Assembly (NCBI GenBank): GCA_013001595.1
Contig: JABDMH010000010.1
Location: forward strand, 1-48,320
From: Saprospiraceae bacterium
Lineage (GTDB): Bacteria; Bacteroidota; Bacteroidia; Chitinophagales; Saprospiraceae
Reading direction: 5' to 3'
DNA length: 48,320 nucleotides
In this document: piece by piece, positions 25,321-34,781 of the stretch
Layout: the number at the start of each line of letters is the position of its first letter
Position numbering within the stretch: the first letter of the stretch is position 1
Position numbers and translations under genes: made by a program
Notes under the pieces: model-generated
Told to the model about the DNA's origin: nothing
Databases searched by the model: none
Seen by the model: the letters and a program-made list of their open reading frames with translations, nothing else

Positions 25321-26334
25321 TTATGGGTCTATAACCGTAAATGCCTGCCAAGGATTTTGCTCTAGCATTAGGTTGATTTCTTCGGCTTTAAAACCCTGCG
25401 TAGATAGTTTTTCGATTAATTCTTCCGGTATGGCATGATACGGTCTGATTGCTTTCCCTCTGGGAAACGAATTTCCATCGTGGGAAAGAAGAATACTGCC
25501 CAATAGATCATTTTTCTTGAATTGCTGCAAACGACTGATGTAGTCTTGAATATTCTCTGATTTACAACCATCAAGTGATATCCAAGCTCCCTTTTCAGCT
25601 GCATCCATCAAAATCTTATCGTCCGGAACTTTATGGGCGTGCACCCAAATCCAATTGTTAAGTGCTACATTATATTTTTCTAACAAATCCATTTGTTTTT
25701 GCGCTGCAGCAGAGTTATTTCCGGTATGTACAGCAAGGGTAAGACCTGTAGCGATGTGTGCCACGATGCCAGCTTCAAAAAGTTTCAAATCAATTTCTGA
25801 TGGACTACCGTCATCAAAAGCAAGCTTAATAAATCCTGGTTTAATACCTGTATTGTCAATTCCTTTTTCGAATTCGCTGATCCAAATATCCGCGATTTCA
25901 CTAATTGATTTTTCAAATGCCAGAGCTGGTACATACCTATCCTTGGCAGCGCCGTAAAATCCTGTATTGGTGATGATCTGAATCCCCGTTGAGTCCGAGA
26001 GTTCTTTTAAGAGTCTTACATCTCTGCCAAAGTATGCTGTTGTGCAATCGAATACAGTGATGATACCGAGGCTTCTGATTTTACGTAGATATGGAATTAC
26101 TTGATTGAATAGTCTTGCTTGATCGTAGTTGGGATCATAGTGTGCTTCGCCCCCGAAGTTTGACATGATGTGCTCGTGACTGAGAGTCAGACCAAGACTT
26201 TGCTGATCTATCTTGCCATTCACGCTATGTATTATTCCCCCCGGCGACACGTCCTCCTGCATTTGGCTCAATTGGCAGGAAACAATCGTGAGCAGGCAAA
26301 TAGCGGTTATCTGGAGTTTAGGAGAAACGTACAT
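25321..26334 (-). CDS. Phosphotriesterase-family amidohydrolase lipoprotein
   Basis: A 337-aa exported metal hydrolase. The N-terminus ends in TIVSC (Cys20), a lipobox. All binuclear metal ligands of the phosphotriesterase/COG1735 family can be placed: the HxH pair in LSHEHIM, the carboxylated Lys in GFIKLAFD, His in LAVHTGNN, His in IWVHAHK, and Asp in LLSHDGNSF. Members act as lactonases, phosphotriesterases or esterases. In a sugar cluster a sugar-lactonase role is attractive, but this is inference. The sequence GGEAHYDPNY after the first motif differs from classical phosphotriesterases. It lies 73 bp downstream of the small methyltransferase gene. Confidence 0.85.
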   Translation of the reverse strand: MYVSPKLQITAICLLTIVSCQLSQMQEDVSPGGIIHSVNGKIDQQSLGLTLSHEHIMSNFGGEAHYDPNYDQARLFNQVIPYLRKIRSLGIITVFDCTTAYFGRDVRLLKELSDSTGIQIITNTGFYGAAKDRYVPALAFEKSISEIADIWISEFEKGIDNTGIKPGFIKLAFDDGSPSEIDLKLFEAGIVAHIATGLTLAVHTGNNSAAAQKQMDLLEKYNVALNNWIWVHAHKVPDDKILMDAAEKGAWISLDGCKSENIQDYISRLQQFKKNDLLGSILLSHDGNSFPRGKAIRPYHAIPEELIEKLSTQGFKAEEINLMLEQNPWQAFTVIDP

Positions 26335-26407
26335 TTCGAAATATTTTTGGTATATAAATTAATGGACAACTGATTAATGAGAAATCAGCCATTCCTCTGT
26401 TCATCAT

Positions 26408-27004
26408 CTACCCAATATTGGGGCTGTTCAATTTTGCGGTAACAATAATTCCACTAGCCCATTCCATTTTCGTCAATTGAAAGTCATCTCTCGCGTCTAA
26501 ATATCCAACTAATTTCAATGCTTTTTCAGCATGGGTTTCTGTCCAGAGGCTATGTGGATGCATGTCATCTATGACATAGAATCCTCCGTCTTGAACCATG
26601 TGTAGAGATTCTTGCAAGTGCTCATATTTGCCTGGCCAGGTATCTGCAAATATTAAGTCAAATTTCCGGTGTTTGTTTTCTTGAATCCAGAGTCCACCAT
26701 TCGTACAAATGATATTGGCACGAGAATTTGATCCTAAGTATTCATCAGCAATGCCGATGACTTCTGTATCGTTGTCGATGGATGTGATTTCTGCATGCCA
26801 GTCCATTCCATCGAGTAGCCAAGATAAGGCTAGACCCGACCCAGTTCCGAGTTCAAGGAAACTAGCGGCGGGCTTTGAGGCTACGAGTGTTCTCAACAGC
26901 GATCCGATGTGCACAACTGAGGCCATATCGAATCCAAGTTGCGACGTTTCAGTCAAAATACCTTGATACTGTGGCGGGTTGTTTGCATTTTTGGATCGTG
27001 TCAT
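26408..27004 (-). CDS. O-methyltransferase-like SAM-dependent methyltransferase
   Basis: A 198-aa class I methyltransferase. FLELGTGSGLALSWLL (about 40-55) is motif I, TSIDNDTEVI (about 74) ends strand 2 with the acidic ribose ligand, and KFDLIFADTWPGKYEHL (about 112) is the strand-4 region with Asp-Thr-Trp. GGFYVIDDMHPHS is the O-methyltransferase metal/base-type motif (about 138). It resembles the O-MTase 24 group. There is no signal peptide, so it is cytoplasmic. It begins 18 bp after the sulfatase gene, so co-transcription with the sugar cluster is likely. The acceptor is unknown. Confidence 0.8.
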   Translation of the reverse strand: MTRSKNANNPPQYQGILTETSQLGFDMASVVHIGSLLRTLVASKPAASFLELGTGSGLALSWLLDGMDWHAEITSIDNDTEVIGIADEYLGSNSRANIICTNGGLWIQENKHRKFDLIFADTWPGKYEHLQESLHMVQDGGFYVIDDMHPHSLWTETHAEKALKLVGYLDARDDFQLTKMEWASGIIVTAKLNSPNIG

Positions 27005-27021
27005 TCAAGAGTACTGACTTG

Positions 27022-28494
27022 CTAGTTGCTAAAATTAAAATTATCATTCGTATGTGCAATCCATTCCTTCAGATGTTGCATCTGTCGATCCACGATCAAT
27101 GTATAATCGGGATGGAATGCCAGGTTTTCGTTTTCTCCAGAGTCCGTATGTAGATTAAATAATTGCATATTCCGCTGCCCCTGATTAAAGATATTGAATT
27201 TGTACTCAGCTGTACGTACCATTCTACCTTTCCGACTGCGGTCCGGTTTAAAGTCGGCAAGCTCAACTACAATATATTCTCGCCACGTTGCATCGCTGTC
27301 TTCAATGATCGATCGTAAACTGTTACCAGTAAACGGTACTGAGGGAGTTATACCAGCATAGTCACATAATGTGGGTACAATATCGATCTGTGAAACTAAG
27401 TGATTGTCATTGATTTGATCGGGTGCAATTTTTGCCGGATAGGAGACCAGCATGGGTACCATGGCAGATTCCTTATATAGGCTGAGTTTTGCTGCCCATT
27501 GATGAGCTGCTGCTCCATCTCCATGATCAGATGTAAATATGATGATGGTACTGTCATTAAATGGTTGCGCTTCCAAAGCATCAAGTACCTGTCCAATTTC
27601 CTTGTCTACATCTTCAGTAAGGCGGTGATAAGCATTTAAGTATCCTTGCCATTCAAGATCACCAAATTCTTGGAAGGCAAGTTTGGTTTCCAGTCCGTAT
27701 TCATTGTGGTGATGGCGTTTCGTCTGAATAAATTCAGGTTCGTGCTCATCAACCTCATAGTTATCGGGCAATGGTGGAAGATGATCAATGTTTGATGGGT
27801 GTGTGCCAACTTCATCTGGCAATTTATAGTCAAAATTATAGTACCTAATATTTAATAGCGAATCTTCGGGTGTGACCCAGCCTTCCTTGCGTGGATAAAA
27901 GCATATGTCATGAGGGTTGTGGTAACTCACTGCCAGAAAAAAAGGTGTAACAGCATCATAGTTCTTGATGAAATTTACTGCAGCCTTGGTCAATGGAGGA
28001 TCAGTTTCAGAGCCAAGCATCCAGTTTTCAATATTGGGATCTCTGAAAGGTAGTAAGTCGAATCCATTGACATCTTTATTTTTGGCTTTTGCTCGCTGAG
28101 GATAACTTTCCGGTAGATGCCACTTTCCACCCCAAACGGTTTTGTAGCCATGCTCACGGAGAATTTCCCCGATGTTTTTTATTTCCGAATTCATGGAATC
28201 TCCATTCCACTCTACGCCCGTTTCATGCGGCATTCTTCCCGATATTATGGATGACCGAGCGGGACCACATACTGGCGAAGTGCAATAGGAATTTTTAAAC
28301 ATCACTCCTCTCTTGGCCAGCCGATCCATGTTGGGTGTATGGAGAAGGTTGTTTCCCATAGCACTCATCATGTCAATGTGTTGCTGATCTGTGAATATCA
28401 GCAAGATGTTGGGTCGGTCAGGTATCTGTAATTGCTTTGCCTGGTCACAGCCAATTAAAAACAATGGTACCAATAATGAAAGCAGGATTTTCAT
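27022..28494 (-). CDS. Formylglycine-type sulfatase lipoprotein (S1 family)
   Basis: A 490-aa sulfatase that would hydrolyse sulfate esters from a carbohydrate. The start at 28494 gives a classical lipoprotein signal ending LFLIGC. An in-frame ATG at 28524 would overlap the GH106 gene by 8 nt. The metal-binding front is PNILLIFTDQQH, and the maturation site is SPVCGPARSS (Cys76), a C-x-P-x-R motif of the Cys type, which needs a formylglycine-generating enzyme or equivalent; none is visible in this window. TIIIFTSDHGDG is the second metal site. It is placed after the rhamnosidase-like gene, which suggests the same polysaccharide target. Confidence 0.9.
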   Translation of the reverse strand: MKILLSLLVPLFLIGCDQAKQLQIPDRPNILLIFTDQQHIDMMSAMGNNLLHTPNMDRLAKRGVMFKNSYCTSPVCGPARSSIISGRMPHETGVEWNGDSMNSEIKNIGEILREHGYKTVWGGKWHLPESYPQRAKAKNKDVNGFDLLPFRDPNIENWMLGSETDPPLTKAAVNFIKNYDAVTPFFLAVSYHNPHDICFYPRKEGWVTPEDSLLNIRYYNFDYKLPDEVGTHPSNIDHLPPLPDNYEVDEHEPEFIQTKRHHHNEYGLETKLAFQEFGDLEWQGYLNAYHRLTEDVDKEIGQVLDALEAQPFNDSTIIIFTSDHGDGAAAHQWAAKLSLYKESAMVPMLVSYPAKIAPDQINDNHLVSQIDIVPTLCDYAGITPSVPFTGNSLRSIIEDSDATWREYIVVELADFKPDRSRKGRMVRTAEYKFNIFNQGQRNMQLFNLHTDSGENENLAFHPDYTLIVDRQMQHLKEWIAHTNDNFNFSN

Positions 28495-28516
28495 GGTCGG
28501 TTTTCTTATGTCTTGA

Positions 28517-31500
28517 TCAATCAAGCTGAATATTTTCGTAAATCAAAACCTGAACAGGTCCCAGCAGGCCAGATTGCCTGGGTTTGTATGCCCGCCATGG
28601 CCGATCGTAGCCATCCCTTGCACCTACATTACTTCTTGTACGCTGTTCATTATAGGGTATATCAACTTCACCAATCAGTTGGTTTGACCAGGTATTAGCT
28701 ACATCAATGACCAGGTCGTTCTCTCCAGCTCTAACATGTTTAGTTATGTCGAAGCTAAAAGGTGCAAATACTTTGGTTGCTATTTCCGATCCATTTAAAT
28801 AAATGGTGGCTACTTCTCCAACTTTACCAAGATCCAAGAAGTAACTTGAATTAGTTCGCATGTAATCTTTATCAAGGGTAAATGATGATTTGCAGGTCGC
28901 AATCCCGCTGTATTTAGACAGTTCAGTGTTTTCATGATCACACCAATCTACCAGGGTGTCAAATTGCTGTATCGGATCAAATCCCCATCCATGTGAAAAA
29001 GTTATTCTCCAAGGTCCATGTACCGTTAAGGTGTGATTTCTTGATTTTGGAGAGACCACCGAGGTAGCACCATCACTATATTTAAGCAGATAATTGGATG
29101 AGTCATTAAAGGTGAACGTAAAACTTTCATCAGTTTCTTGAGACACCATAAATGGCTGGACTGGACGTGAAGGATAGTTCTGGTCTGTGATGTTCGTTAT
29201 GTGTCTTTCCTTAGCCATCTTTTTCTTAAAGACAATAAATAACGATCCGTAGGGGTCGAAGGATAGGGGGACAGTGGTGTTGTGATCATCTTGAAAATAC
29301 CAAGCTATTGGCTCAACGGTCCCTTGCACGGCATTATAGTGGAAAGGTCTTTTTTCAGATACACGAAATGTTACTTCGGTTTGAATCTTGGTGGAGTCTT
29401 CATTGCGAATAAAATATATTTCCTCCGCGTCCGTAGACCGATGGATAAAATCTAAATTTATTTGCTCCGAATCGTGGTAGGTTAAATCTGGGCCTATTCC
29501 CTTTCCCTGCAAAATCTCCTTTTCATTATACCCTTGATATAGGGTGCCTTCATCATAATTCTTTGTAAATCTGCCACGATTCTTACCCCAGATCTTTTCG
29601 ACCATTTTTTTCAACAACATTTCTCCTTCCTCATAATTAGCCAGCCCCAAAACGGTTGAGGGGGGAGGTCCCAAAATTGTGGCACCTTGAGACAACAATT
29701 CATCAATCTTTTTTAGCACTGTTAAACTCATCATCGGATCTTCGGGAAGGACCAGTAACTCATAAGACATTCCTGATGGTAAGACCAATCTTCCGGCTGA
29801 ATCCACGGTACTTTGCAGCAAAACTTCTTTATTGAGATCATCATAAGAATAACCCGCACCGAGCGATTTGCGAATGAATTTGGTACCAGATGCGAAATTG
29901 GGAATCTGTTCACCATAGTAGTAAGCTACATCTGCGACATATTGGCCTTGTTGAAGGAGCGCACTTGATCGGGCAAGGTAGGAATGAAAGGGCTTAGACA
30001 TAGACCACCATGTCATTTTTGGTGAAATATGCGTTCCCGCTTGGTAACTCCAACCCGGGCTACCCCCCTCTTTTGGACTATGGGTCATGGTGTGGTAGAC
30101 GGCTCTGGTCATACCTTCGCAAAATGCCCGATCGGCTAATTTCTTTAGGGTGAGTGGCGATTCTTGCCAATGTTTGAAGCTGGTGAAGGCTTCCATTTCA
30201 ACGATCTTACGCCCATAAATATGGGCAGCGCTGCCAATGTTTTTCACCACCTGAATAAGATCGTTCCCATTGGCATCAAAGTGTCTTGGTTTTCGGTTCC
30301 AAAATTCTCCGCGCATGATGTCTACTGAACCCAGTGCTTTAAGGTCTTCTGTGGGTACATAATGCAAAGGTGGACCTGGCCCTCCAGATTCAGAAGCCAG
30401 TTGAATGCCGTGCCGATGGCAAATGTCCCTGGCTTGGCGATAGTGATTGTGAATAAACATCTCTGAAACTGTGGAACGGTAGTCATGTAGGAAGCGAGCA
30501 GAGAAAGTGGAGTCAACAATCTGTTGGCCTGCGAAAATGGCCATGTATGGGGTCATGGAATATCCGTGCTGTTGCTGAAAAGTCTCTTGCAGTTCCGGGC
30601 TCCAGATGATGTAGTCTTCGGCTTCAAAACTGGCGAGGTAGAGACGTTCCAAAGCTGTAGAACCCAAATCGCCAACCCGCTTGTGCAGACGATCGGTAAT
30701 GAGTTCAAATTGCCTCTTGGTGGCTTTTGACGCATAATGATCCATAATCCATCCCTTTGACTTGTCACCTTGCACCCACATGCGTTGACCAAGGGGGGTG
30801 ACCACTGCTCTGGCCAATACCCACTGGCCCTCCGGCAAATCAATTTGGATGGTATTGCCATCGATGCTACCGACATCAAAGTTTAGTACTTCTGAAGAAT
30901 CTTTTAGCATACCATCCGGACGGAGTGGATAAGCCATGACCGAAACATTTTGATAGAATTCGGGAAAACCGTCATCATCGATCTGTGGATACAGCTCAAA
31001 TTGACCATACGGTTTCTGAAAAGTAGTGGGGACTTCTGGAAAACCAATGGTCTGCAGGGTAGTGGGCCCCGACACCGTGTCTCTCCAAAATAATAGTCGC
31101 ATAATTTGTTCATCGGGAGGTGTCCAAGGCCCTCCGGCATTCCAGCCGCAGGATACCGATAACCCCATGGACAAGCCCAATTTCTTAGCTTCTTCCAAGG
31201 AAAAGGCAATGCCATCCAGCATTTCCCTGCCCATGAATTCATTTCCTGGCGGAATGATGTCAAAAGGATCGCCTATACCCATATCAAAAATATCTGCACC
31301 GCCCAGGCCCATTTCCTTGAGTGTTGTGAGTTCCTCTTTGATCCTGGTGTAGTCAAAATTTCCATGTGCCCATATCCAGTAGGTGCGAGGCTTGGCTTCA
31401 TCGGGTGGGTCAAGGAAAATCTGATCAAGGTCAGACTGAGCGTGCACTCCACTGGAAACCAACAAAAGGAATGAGATCATAAAAAATAAGTCTATAGACC

Positions 31501-31543
31501 TTTTAACGGCGGATATGGAATAACATCGATCAGTCATGAACAA
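28517..31543 (-). CDS. GH106-type alpha-L-rhamnosidase
   Basis: A 1008-aa secreted glycoside hydrolase expected to remove alpha-L-rhamnose from oligosaccharides. The N-terminus has a signal peptide (LFFMISFLLLVSSGVHAQ, about 18-35). The first domain begins DPPDEAKPRTYWIWAHGN, where the family has Arg-Pro-x-x-x-W-x-W, and continues with LKEMGLGGADIFDMGIG (about 76-92), a hallmark of GH106. SVSCGWNAGGPW (about 131) and VEMEAFTSFKHWQ (about 457) follow in the TIM-barrel part. The C-terminal 150 residues (VGEVATIYLNGSEIA, NDLVIDVANTWSN) form a galactose-binding-like beta sandwich. The length fits the family. The gene overlaps the symporter gene by 14 nt, so translation is coupled. Confidence 0.85.
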   Translation of the reverse strand: MFMTDRCYSISAVKRSIDLFFMISFLLLVSSGVHAQSDLDQIFLDPPDEAKPRTYWIWAHGNFDYTRIKEELTTLKEMGLGGADIFDMGIGDPFDIIPPGNEFMGREMLDGIAFSLEEAKKLGLSMGLSVSCGWNAGGPWTPPDEQIMRLLFWRDTVSGPTTLQTIGFPEVPTTFQKPYGQFELYPQIDDDGFPEFYQNVSVMAYPLRPDGMLKDSSEVLNFDVGSIDGNTIQIDLPEGQWVLARAVVTPLGQRMWVQGDKSKGWIMDHYASKATKRQFELITDRLHKRVGDLGSTALERLYLASFEAEDYIIWSPELQETFQQQHGYSMTPYMAIFAGQQIVDSTFSARFLHDYRSTVSEMFIHNHYRQARDICHRHGIQLASESGGPGPPLHYVPTEDLKALGSVDIMRGEFWNRKPRHFDANGNDLIQVVKNIGSAAHIYGRKIVEMEAFTSFKHWQESPLTLKKLADRAFCEGMTRAVYHTMTHSPKEGGSPGWSYQAGTHISPKMTWWSMSKPFHSYLARSSALLQQGQYVADVAYYYGEQIPNFASGTKFIRKSLGAGYSYDDLNKEVLLQSTVDSAGRLVLPSGMSYELLVLPEDPMMSLTVLKKIDELLSQGATILGPPPSTVLGLANYEEGEMLLKKMVEKIWGKNRGRFTKNYDEGTLYQGYNEKEILQGKGIGPDLTYHDSEQINLDFIHRSTDAEEIYFIRNEDSTKIQTEVTFRVSEKRPFHYNAVQGTVEPIAWYFQDDHNTTVPLSFDPYGSLFIVFKKKMAKERHITNITDQNYPSRPVQPFMVSQETDESFTFTFNDSSNYLLKYSDGATSVVSPKSRNHTLTVHGPWRITFSHGWGFDPIQQFDTLVDWCDHENTELSKYSGIATCKSSFTLDKDYMRTNSSYFLDLGKVGEVATIYLNGSEIATKVFAPFSFDITKHVRAGENDLVIDVANTWSNQLIGEVDIPYNEQRTRSNVGARDGYDRPWRAYKPRQSGLLGPVQVLIYENIQLD

Positions 31544-32981
31544 CTCTATTTTTATTACTTAATAGAAATAATCCAAAGAAGGTAATGGCAGCATTGACAA
31601 CGATAATCTCGTAACCAAGTTGGTATCCAGAAAACCATTGAGTTGAATACCGACTTAGGATAAATGCACACAATGGTGCGATCACACAAAGTAATGGAAC
31701 AAATTCATCTTTAACTACCCGCTTAGTCAAAAAACCAAAAGTGAAAAGTCCCAACAGCGGGCCATACGCATATCCGGAGACGGTGATGAATACACTAATC
31801 ACACTCTGATCATTAATAAGTCGAAAAGCCATAATACAAATGAAAATCATGATCGAGAAGCCCAGATGTACCCGATGCCTAATTCGTGGGTTGTCTTGCT
31901 TCGTCTTTTGATATCCCAGAAAATCCACACAAAATGCAGTGGTTAAACCTGTGAGAGAGGTGTCTGCTGATGAGTATGCAGCTGCTGCAATACCAATCAC
32001 AAATGTTGCGCTTGCCACAACACCCAAATGTTCGACCGCCAAGAGGGGATAAATTTCATCAGACTGACTGGGTAGTGAAATGCTGTTTTCTGTTGCGAAA
32101 AGCAAGAGCGCACCACCTAAAAACACGAATAAAATATTTACCAAGAAAACAGCCACACTCAATAGAATCAAATTTTTCTGCGCATCGCTGATGTTGGCGC
32201 AAGCGAGGTGTTTTTGCATAATGGCTTGATCTAAGCCATTGCTCATCACGGTAAGCAATATGCCGGTAACAACCAGTTTAAAGAAATTTTTCGGATCATT
32301 CCATTCCCAGAAAAAGATTTGTGCATGCTCGCCATGCCATACATCTGCATACAATTCCTTGAAGGACAGCCCCAGACCATCGCTGATAGAAGCCAAGGTA
32401 AGTACTACTGCCAATAGTAGGAAACTGGTCTGTAATACATCCGTGAATAAAACCGTCTGAATGCCCCCCTTAAATGTATAAAACCAGATGAGTGCAATGG
32501 TGACCGCCACGGTAATGGAGAATGGGATGCCTATGTCATCAAAGATCATCAGCTGCAATACGTATGCCATGAGGAACAAGCGAAATGATGCAGCCAATAA
32601 ATGAGCAATCATAAAAAATGTGGCACCAATTTTATGTGAGAAAAAACCAAACCGATTCTCTAAATAGGCGTATATCGAAACGACCTGCTGCTTGTAATAG
32701 ACAGGTACGAAAACAAACGCCACGATCAGTAAACCAATCGTATAACCAAGGACCAGTTGCAGATAGGAAAATTGAGTATTAATGACTTCTCCAGGGACCG
32801 AGATAAATGTGATGCCAGAAATCGCTACCCCCAACATACCATAGGATACCAGTAGCCAGGGTGCTTTTCTTCCAGCCAAATAGAAGGCCTGGGCATTAGC
32901 GGTGCGGCCGCTGAAATAGGCGATCAGGTATATGACGCCAAAATAAGAAACAATGATGGTGAGTGTTAGGCCTGCACTCAT
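31530..32981 (-). CDS. Sodium:solute symporter (SSS family)
   Basis: An inner-membrane sodium-coupled transporter of 483 aa with about 13 hydrophobic segments. The N-terminal segment SYFGVIYLIAYFSGR and the loop AQAFYLAGRKAPWLLVSYGMLG are typical of the family, as is ISGITFISVPG (about 54), which contains the conserved Ser/Thr and Gly of TM1. The fold end includes KGGIQTVLFTDVLQ (about 168-181), another SSS signature. The start codon overlaps the upstream stop by 4 nt (ATGA). Its neighbours suggest uptake of a monosaccharide such as rhamnose, but other substrates of the family (sialate, acids, amino acids) cannot be excluded. Confidence 0.9.
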   Translation of the reverse strand: MSAGLTLTIIVSYFGVIYLIAYFSGRTANAQAFYLAGRKAPWLLVSYGMLGVAISGITFISVPGEVINTQFSYLQLVLGYTIGLLIVAFVFVPVYYKQQVVSIYAYLENRFGFFSHKIGATFFMIAHLLAASFRLFLMAYVLQLMIFDDIGIPFSITVAVTIALIWFYTFKGGIQTVLFTDVLQTSFLLLAVVLTLASISDGLGLSFKELYADVWHGEHAQIFFWEWNDPKNFFKLVVTGILLTVMSNGLDQAIMQKHLACANISDAQKNLILLSVAVFLVNILFVFLGGALLLFATENSISLPSQSDEIYPLLAVEHLGVVASATFVIGIAAAAYSSADTSLTGLTTAFCVDFLGYQKTKQDNPRIRHRVHLGFSIMIFICIMAFRLINDQSVISVFITVSGYAYGPLLGLFTFGFLTKRVVKDEFVPLLCVIAPLCAFILSRYSTQWFSGYQLGYEIIVVNAAITFFGLFLLSNKNRVVHD

Positions 32982-34459
32982 GAGAATGTGTCAATTACTG
33001 CGGTTTCTATACCAATAAAGTCACCCAAATTTTTGATCACGTGTGCCCGGTGTCCGAGACCAAGGGCAAAATGATGGGTAGGTCCTTCGGCAAACCACCT
33101 CTGCAAGAAGGTGCGTACGTCCGGTTTGAAGAATCCTCGTGTGTTTGTGTTGCCAGTAGCTGGAATCAAACCCGCTTTTGACTCCCCTTCAGCCACTACA
33201 AATTTATAGGCTCCGTTGGCTTTTTGACCGATACTCAACATAGTAATGGGTCCGGCTTTCAATTGAAATTCTACACTGGCTCCAGATCCCGGTTTGCCAT
33301 GATATTTTTTTAGACTACGTAAGACCGGTTTTCCCTGGGCAATCTTGATATGGTGAGGACCATCATGACCGACCAAAACAAAACCCTCTAGAAAATCTAC
33401 TGGATGAAATTCTGCAAAGCTACCTCCCATACTCATTCGATCCATGATGAGCATGGCAATACAAGTCTTCAGATCCATCTCACCACACATAGGGAAACCT
33501 TGTCCGGTCAGGATCGAATTGCCGACGATTAAATTGCTGATCATTTTGCGCATGGTAGACCCCTCTTCAGCTTCATAATAATAGGCCAAGCCATCCAATT
33601 TTTTCTCGCCAATAAACTTTCGCAATGCCACGTACACACGAGCAGCCTCTTCCAGATCTTGAGGAGAAAGCTTCTCGGTAATCGGATCTGATTTTGGATC
33701 AGGGGTGTCAAAAAAGCTAAGAATTTCCTCCGTGGCAGTTTTGACTTCTTTTGCTGAAATCCCTCGATAATGCACAAGAATGTCATCCACCTCAGTTTGA
33801 ACAATGTGGCAACCGAAGCTGGCCGTCAGCATGGTTGAATCTGTGTGCATATCAAGCATGGCTTCCAACACATGTCCCATTTGCCCTATCCGTGCCTGCT
33901 TCAAACTATGCAGCGCCTTGGCGATGTCGACGAAATCCCTGATTTCTTGTTCTGCCACTGGATCATTCTCTAGGGTACCAATAATCATGGGTGGAACTGG
34001 TCTTCCCATTCGAATGGCTACCAATGCAAATTCAGGCAATGCACAAATATCATCGTTGTAAAGTTGCATTTGCGTAGTAGCCTTTGCATAGTCCATAGCA
34101 GCATCCGGTTGCAACGCGACCAGTACAATGGGTATTTGTAGAGACTGGAAGATGCAAGCTACACTGCTGCTGGTGGCATATGTGAGCATGTCAATAAACA
34201 ACAAGTCTATATTTGCCTGACGTATCCTGGTTAGGATTTCAAATGCTCGTTCTGCGCAATCTGATATGCCAAAATTGACGACGTCTGTTTCGCTATCTTG
34301 AATGCGATTTTCGAAAACTACCAGTTTAATTTCTAGTTGATCCAGAAGCCCTGGAAATTGAGACCAGTAGGTTCTGTGTCCGACCCCTAATACACCTATT
34401 CGGCAGAATAAGGGTTTTATTCGCTGTAGTTCTTGGGGGGCTGCAATATGGTGCGTCAT
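32978..34459 (-). CDS. L-arabinose/L-fucose isomerase-like protein
   Basis: A 493-aa cytoplasmic isomerase-family protein. The N-terminal Rossmann-like part (CRIGVLGVGHRTYWSQFPG) resembles AraA-type proteins. The metal-site region is YYYEAEEGST (about 290), PMCGEMDLK (about 318), FVLVGHDGPHH (about 360) and HHFALGLGHRAHVI (about 463), which between them supply the two acids and two His of arabinose/fucose isomerases. The C-terminal beta domain VEFQLKAGPITMLSIGQ is normal for the family. It should interconvert an aldose and a ketose; which sugar is not certain, rhamnose or fucose being most plausible next to a rhamnosidase. It opens an ATGA-linked operon with the symporter. Confidence 0.75.
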   Translation of the reverse strand: MTHHIAAPQELQRIKPLFCRIGVLGVGHRTYWSQFPGLLDQLEIKLVVFENRIQDSETDVVNFGISDCAERAFEILTRIRQANIDLLFIDMLTYATSSSVACIFQSLQIPIVLVALQPDAAMDYAKATTQMQLYNDDICALPEFALVAIRMGRPVPPMIIGTLENDPVAEQEIRDFVDIAKALHSLKQARIGQMGHVLEAMLDMHTDSTMLTASFGCHIVQTEVDDILVHYRGISAKEVKTATEEILSFFDTPDPKSDPITEKLSPQDLEEAARVYVALRKFIGEKKLDGLAYYYEAEEGSTMRKMISNLIVGNSILTGQGFPMCGEMDLKTCIAMLIMDRMSMGGSFAEFHPVDFLEGFVLVGHDGPHHIKIAQGKPVLRSLKKYHGKPGSGASVEFQLKAGPITMLSIGQKANGAYKFVVAEGESKAGLIPATGNTNTRGFFKPDVRTFLQRWFAEGPTHHFALGLGHRAHVIKNLGDFIGIETAVIDTFS

Positions 34460-34781
34460 GCGGTCAGTTCAAGTGAGTTGGTTAGGAAATCAAGATAAGT
34501 AAATTGCTCTGCCCGTCCATTGAAGGATGGGTCGGGGCATTCGTTGAAGAAATGAAGGAAGACTTTAGCTAGCCACCTTGAAGTGCACACATTTTTAAGA
34601 ATGAATGGAGTTAGTGACAGATCAAATGAAATCAGTAAGTGGATTGTCGTGATTTTACCCAAAAATCCACCAATCGGGGGGTTGATTCCGAACCAGAAAA
34701 TACTCTAAAGAAAGGCATCTCACTGGTATGGTACTAATTGCGGATATTTTGGGGATGATAATGGTACAAGTTAAAGTGCAC
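34460..34781. other. Intergenic stretch (322 bp) upstream of the isomerase-like gene
   Basis: No gene is supported here. An open frame (34456-34662) is AT-poor noise without a domain. The hairpin CCCGTCC-ATTGAA-GGATGGG (34512-34531, seven pairs with one wobble) would fall in the leader of the isomerase-like operon on the - strand. No TAnnTTTG promoter was found. Confidence 0.45.

Noticed and set aside
34456-34662. 68-codon frame on the - strand that ends in ATGA overlap with the isomerase-like gene.
   Set aside because: Tempting as a small coupled upstream gene, but its sequence shows no domain, signal or ribosome site, and the overlap is a chance stop.
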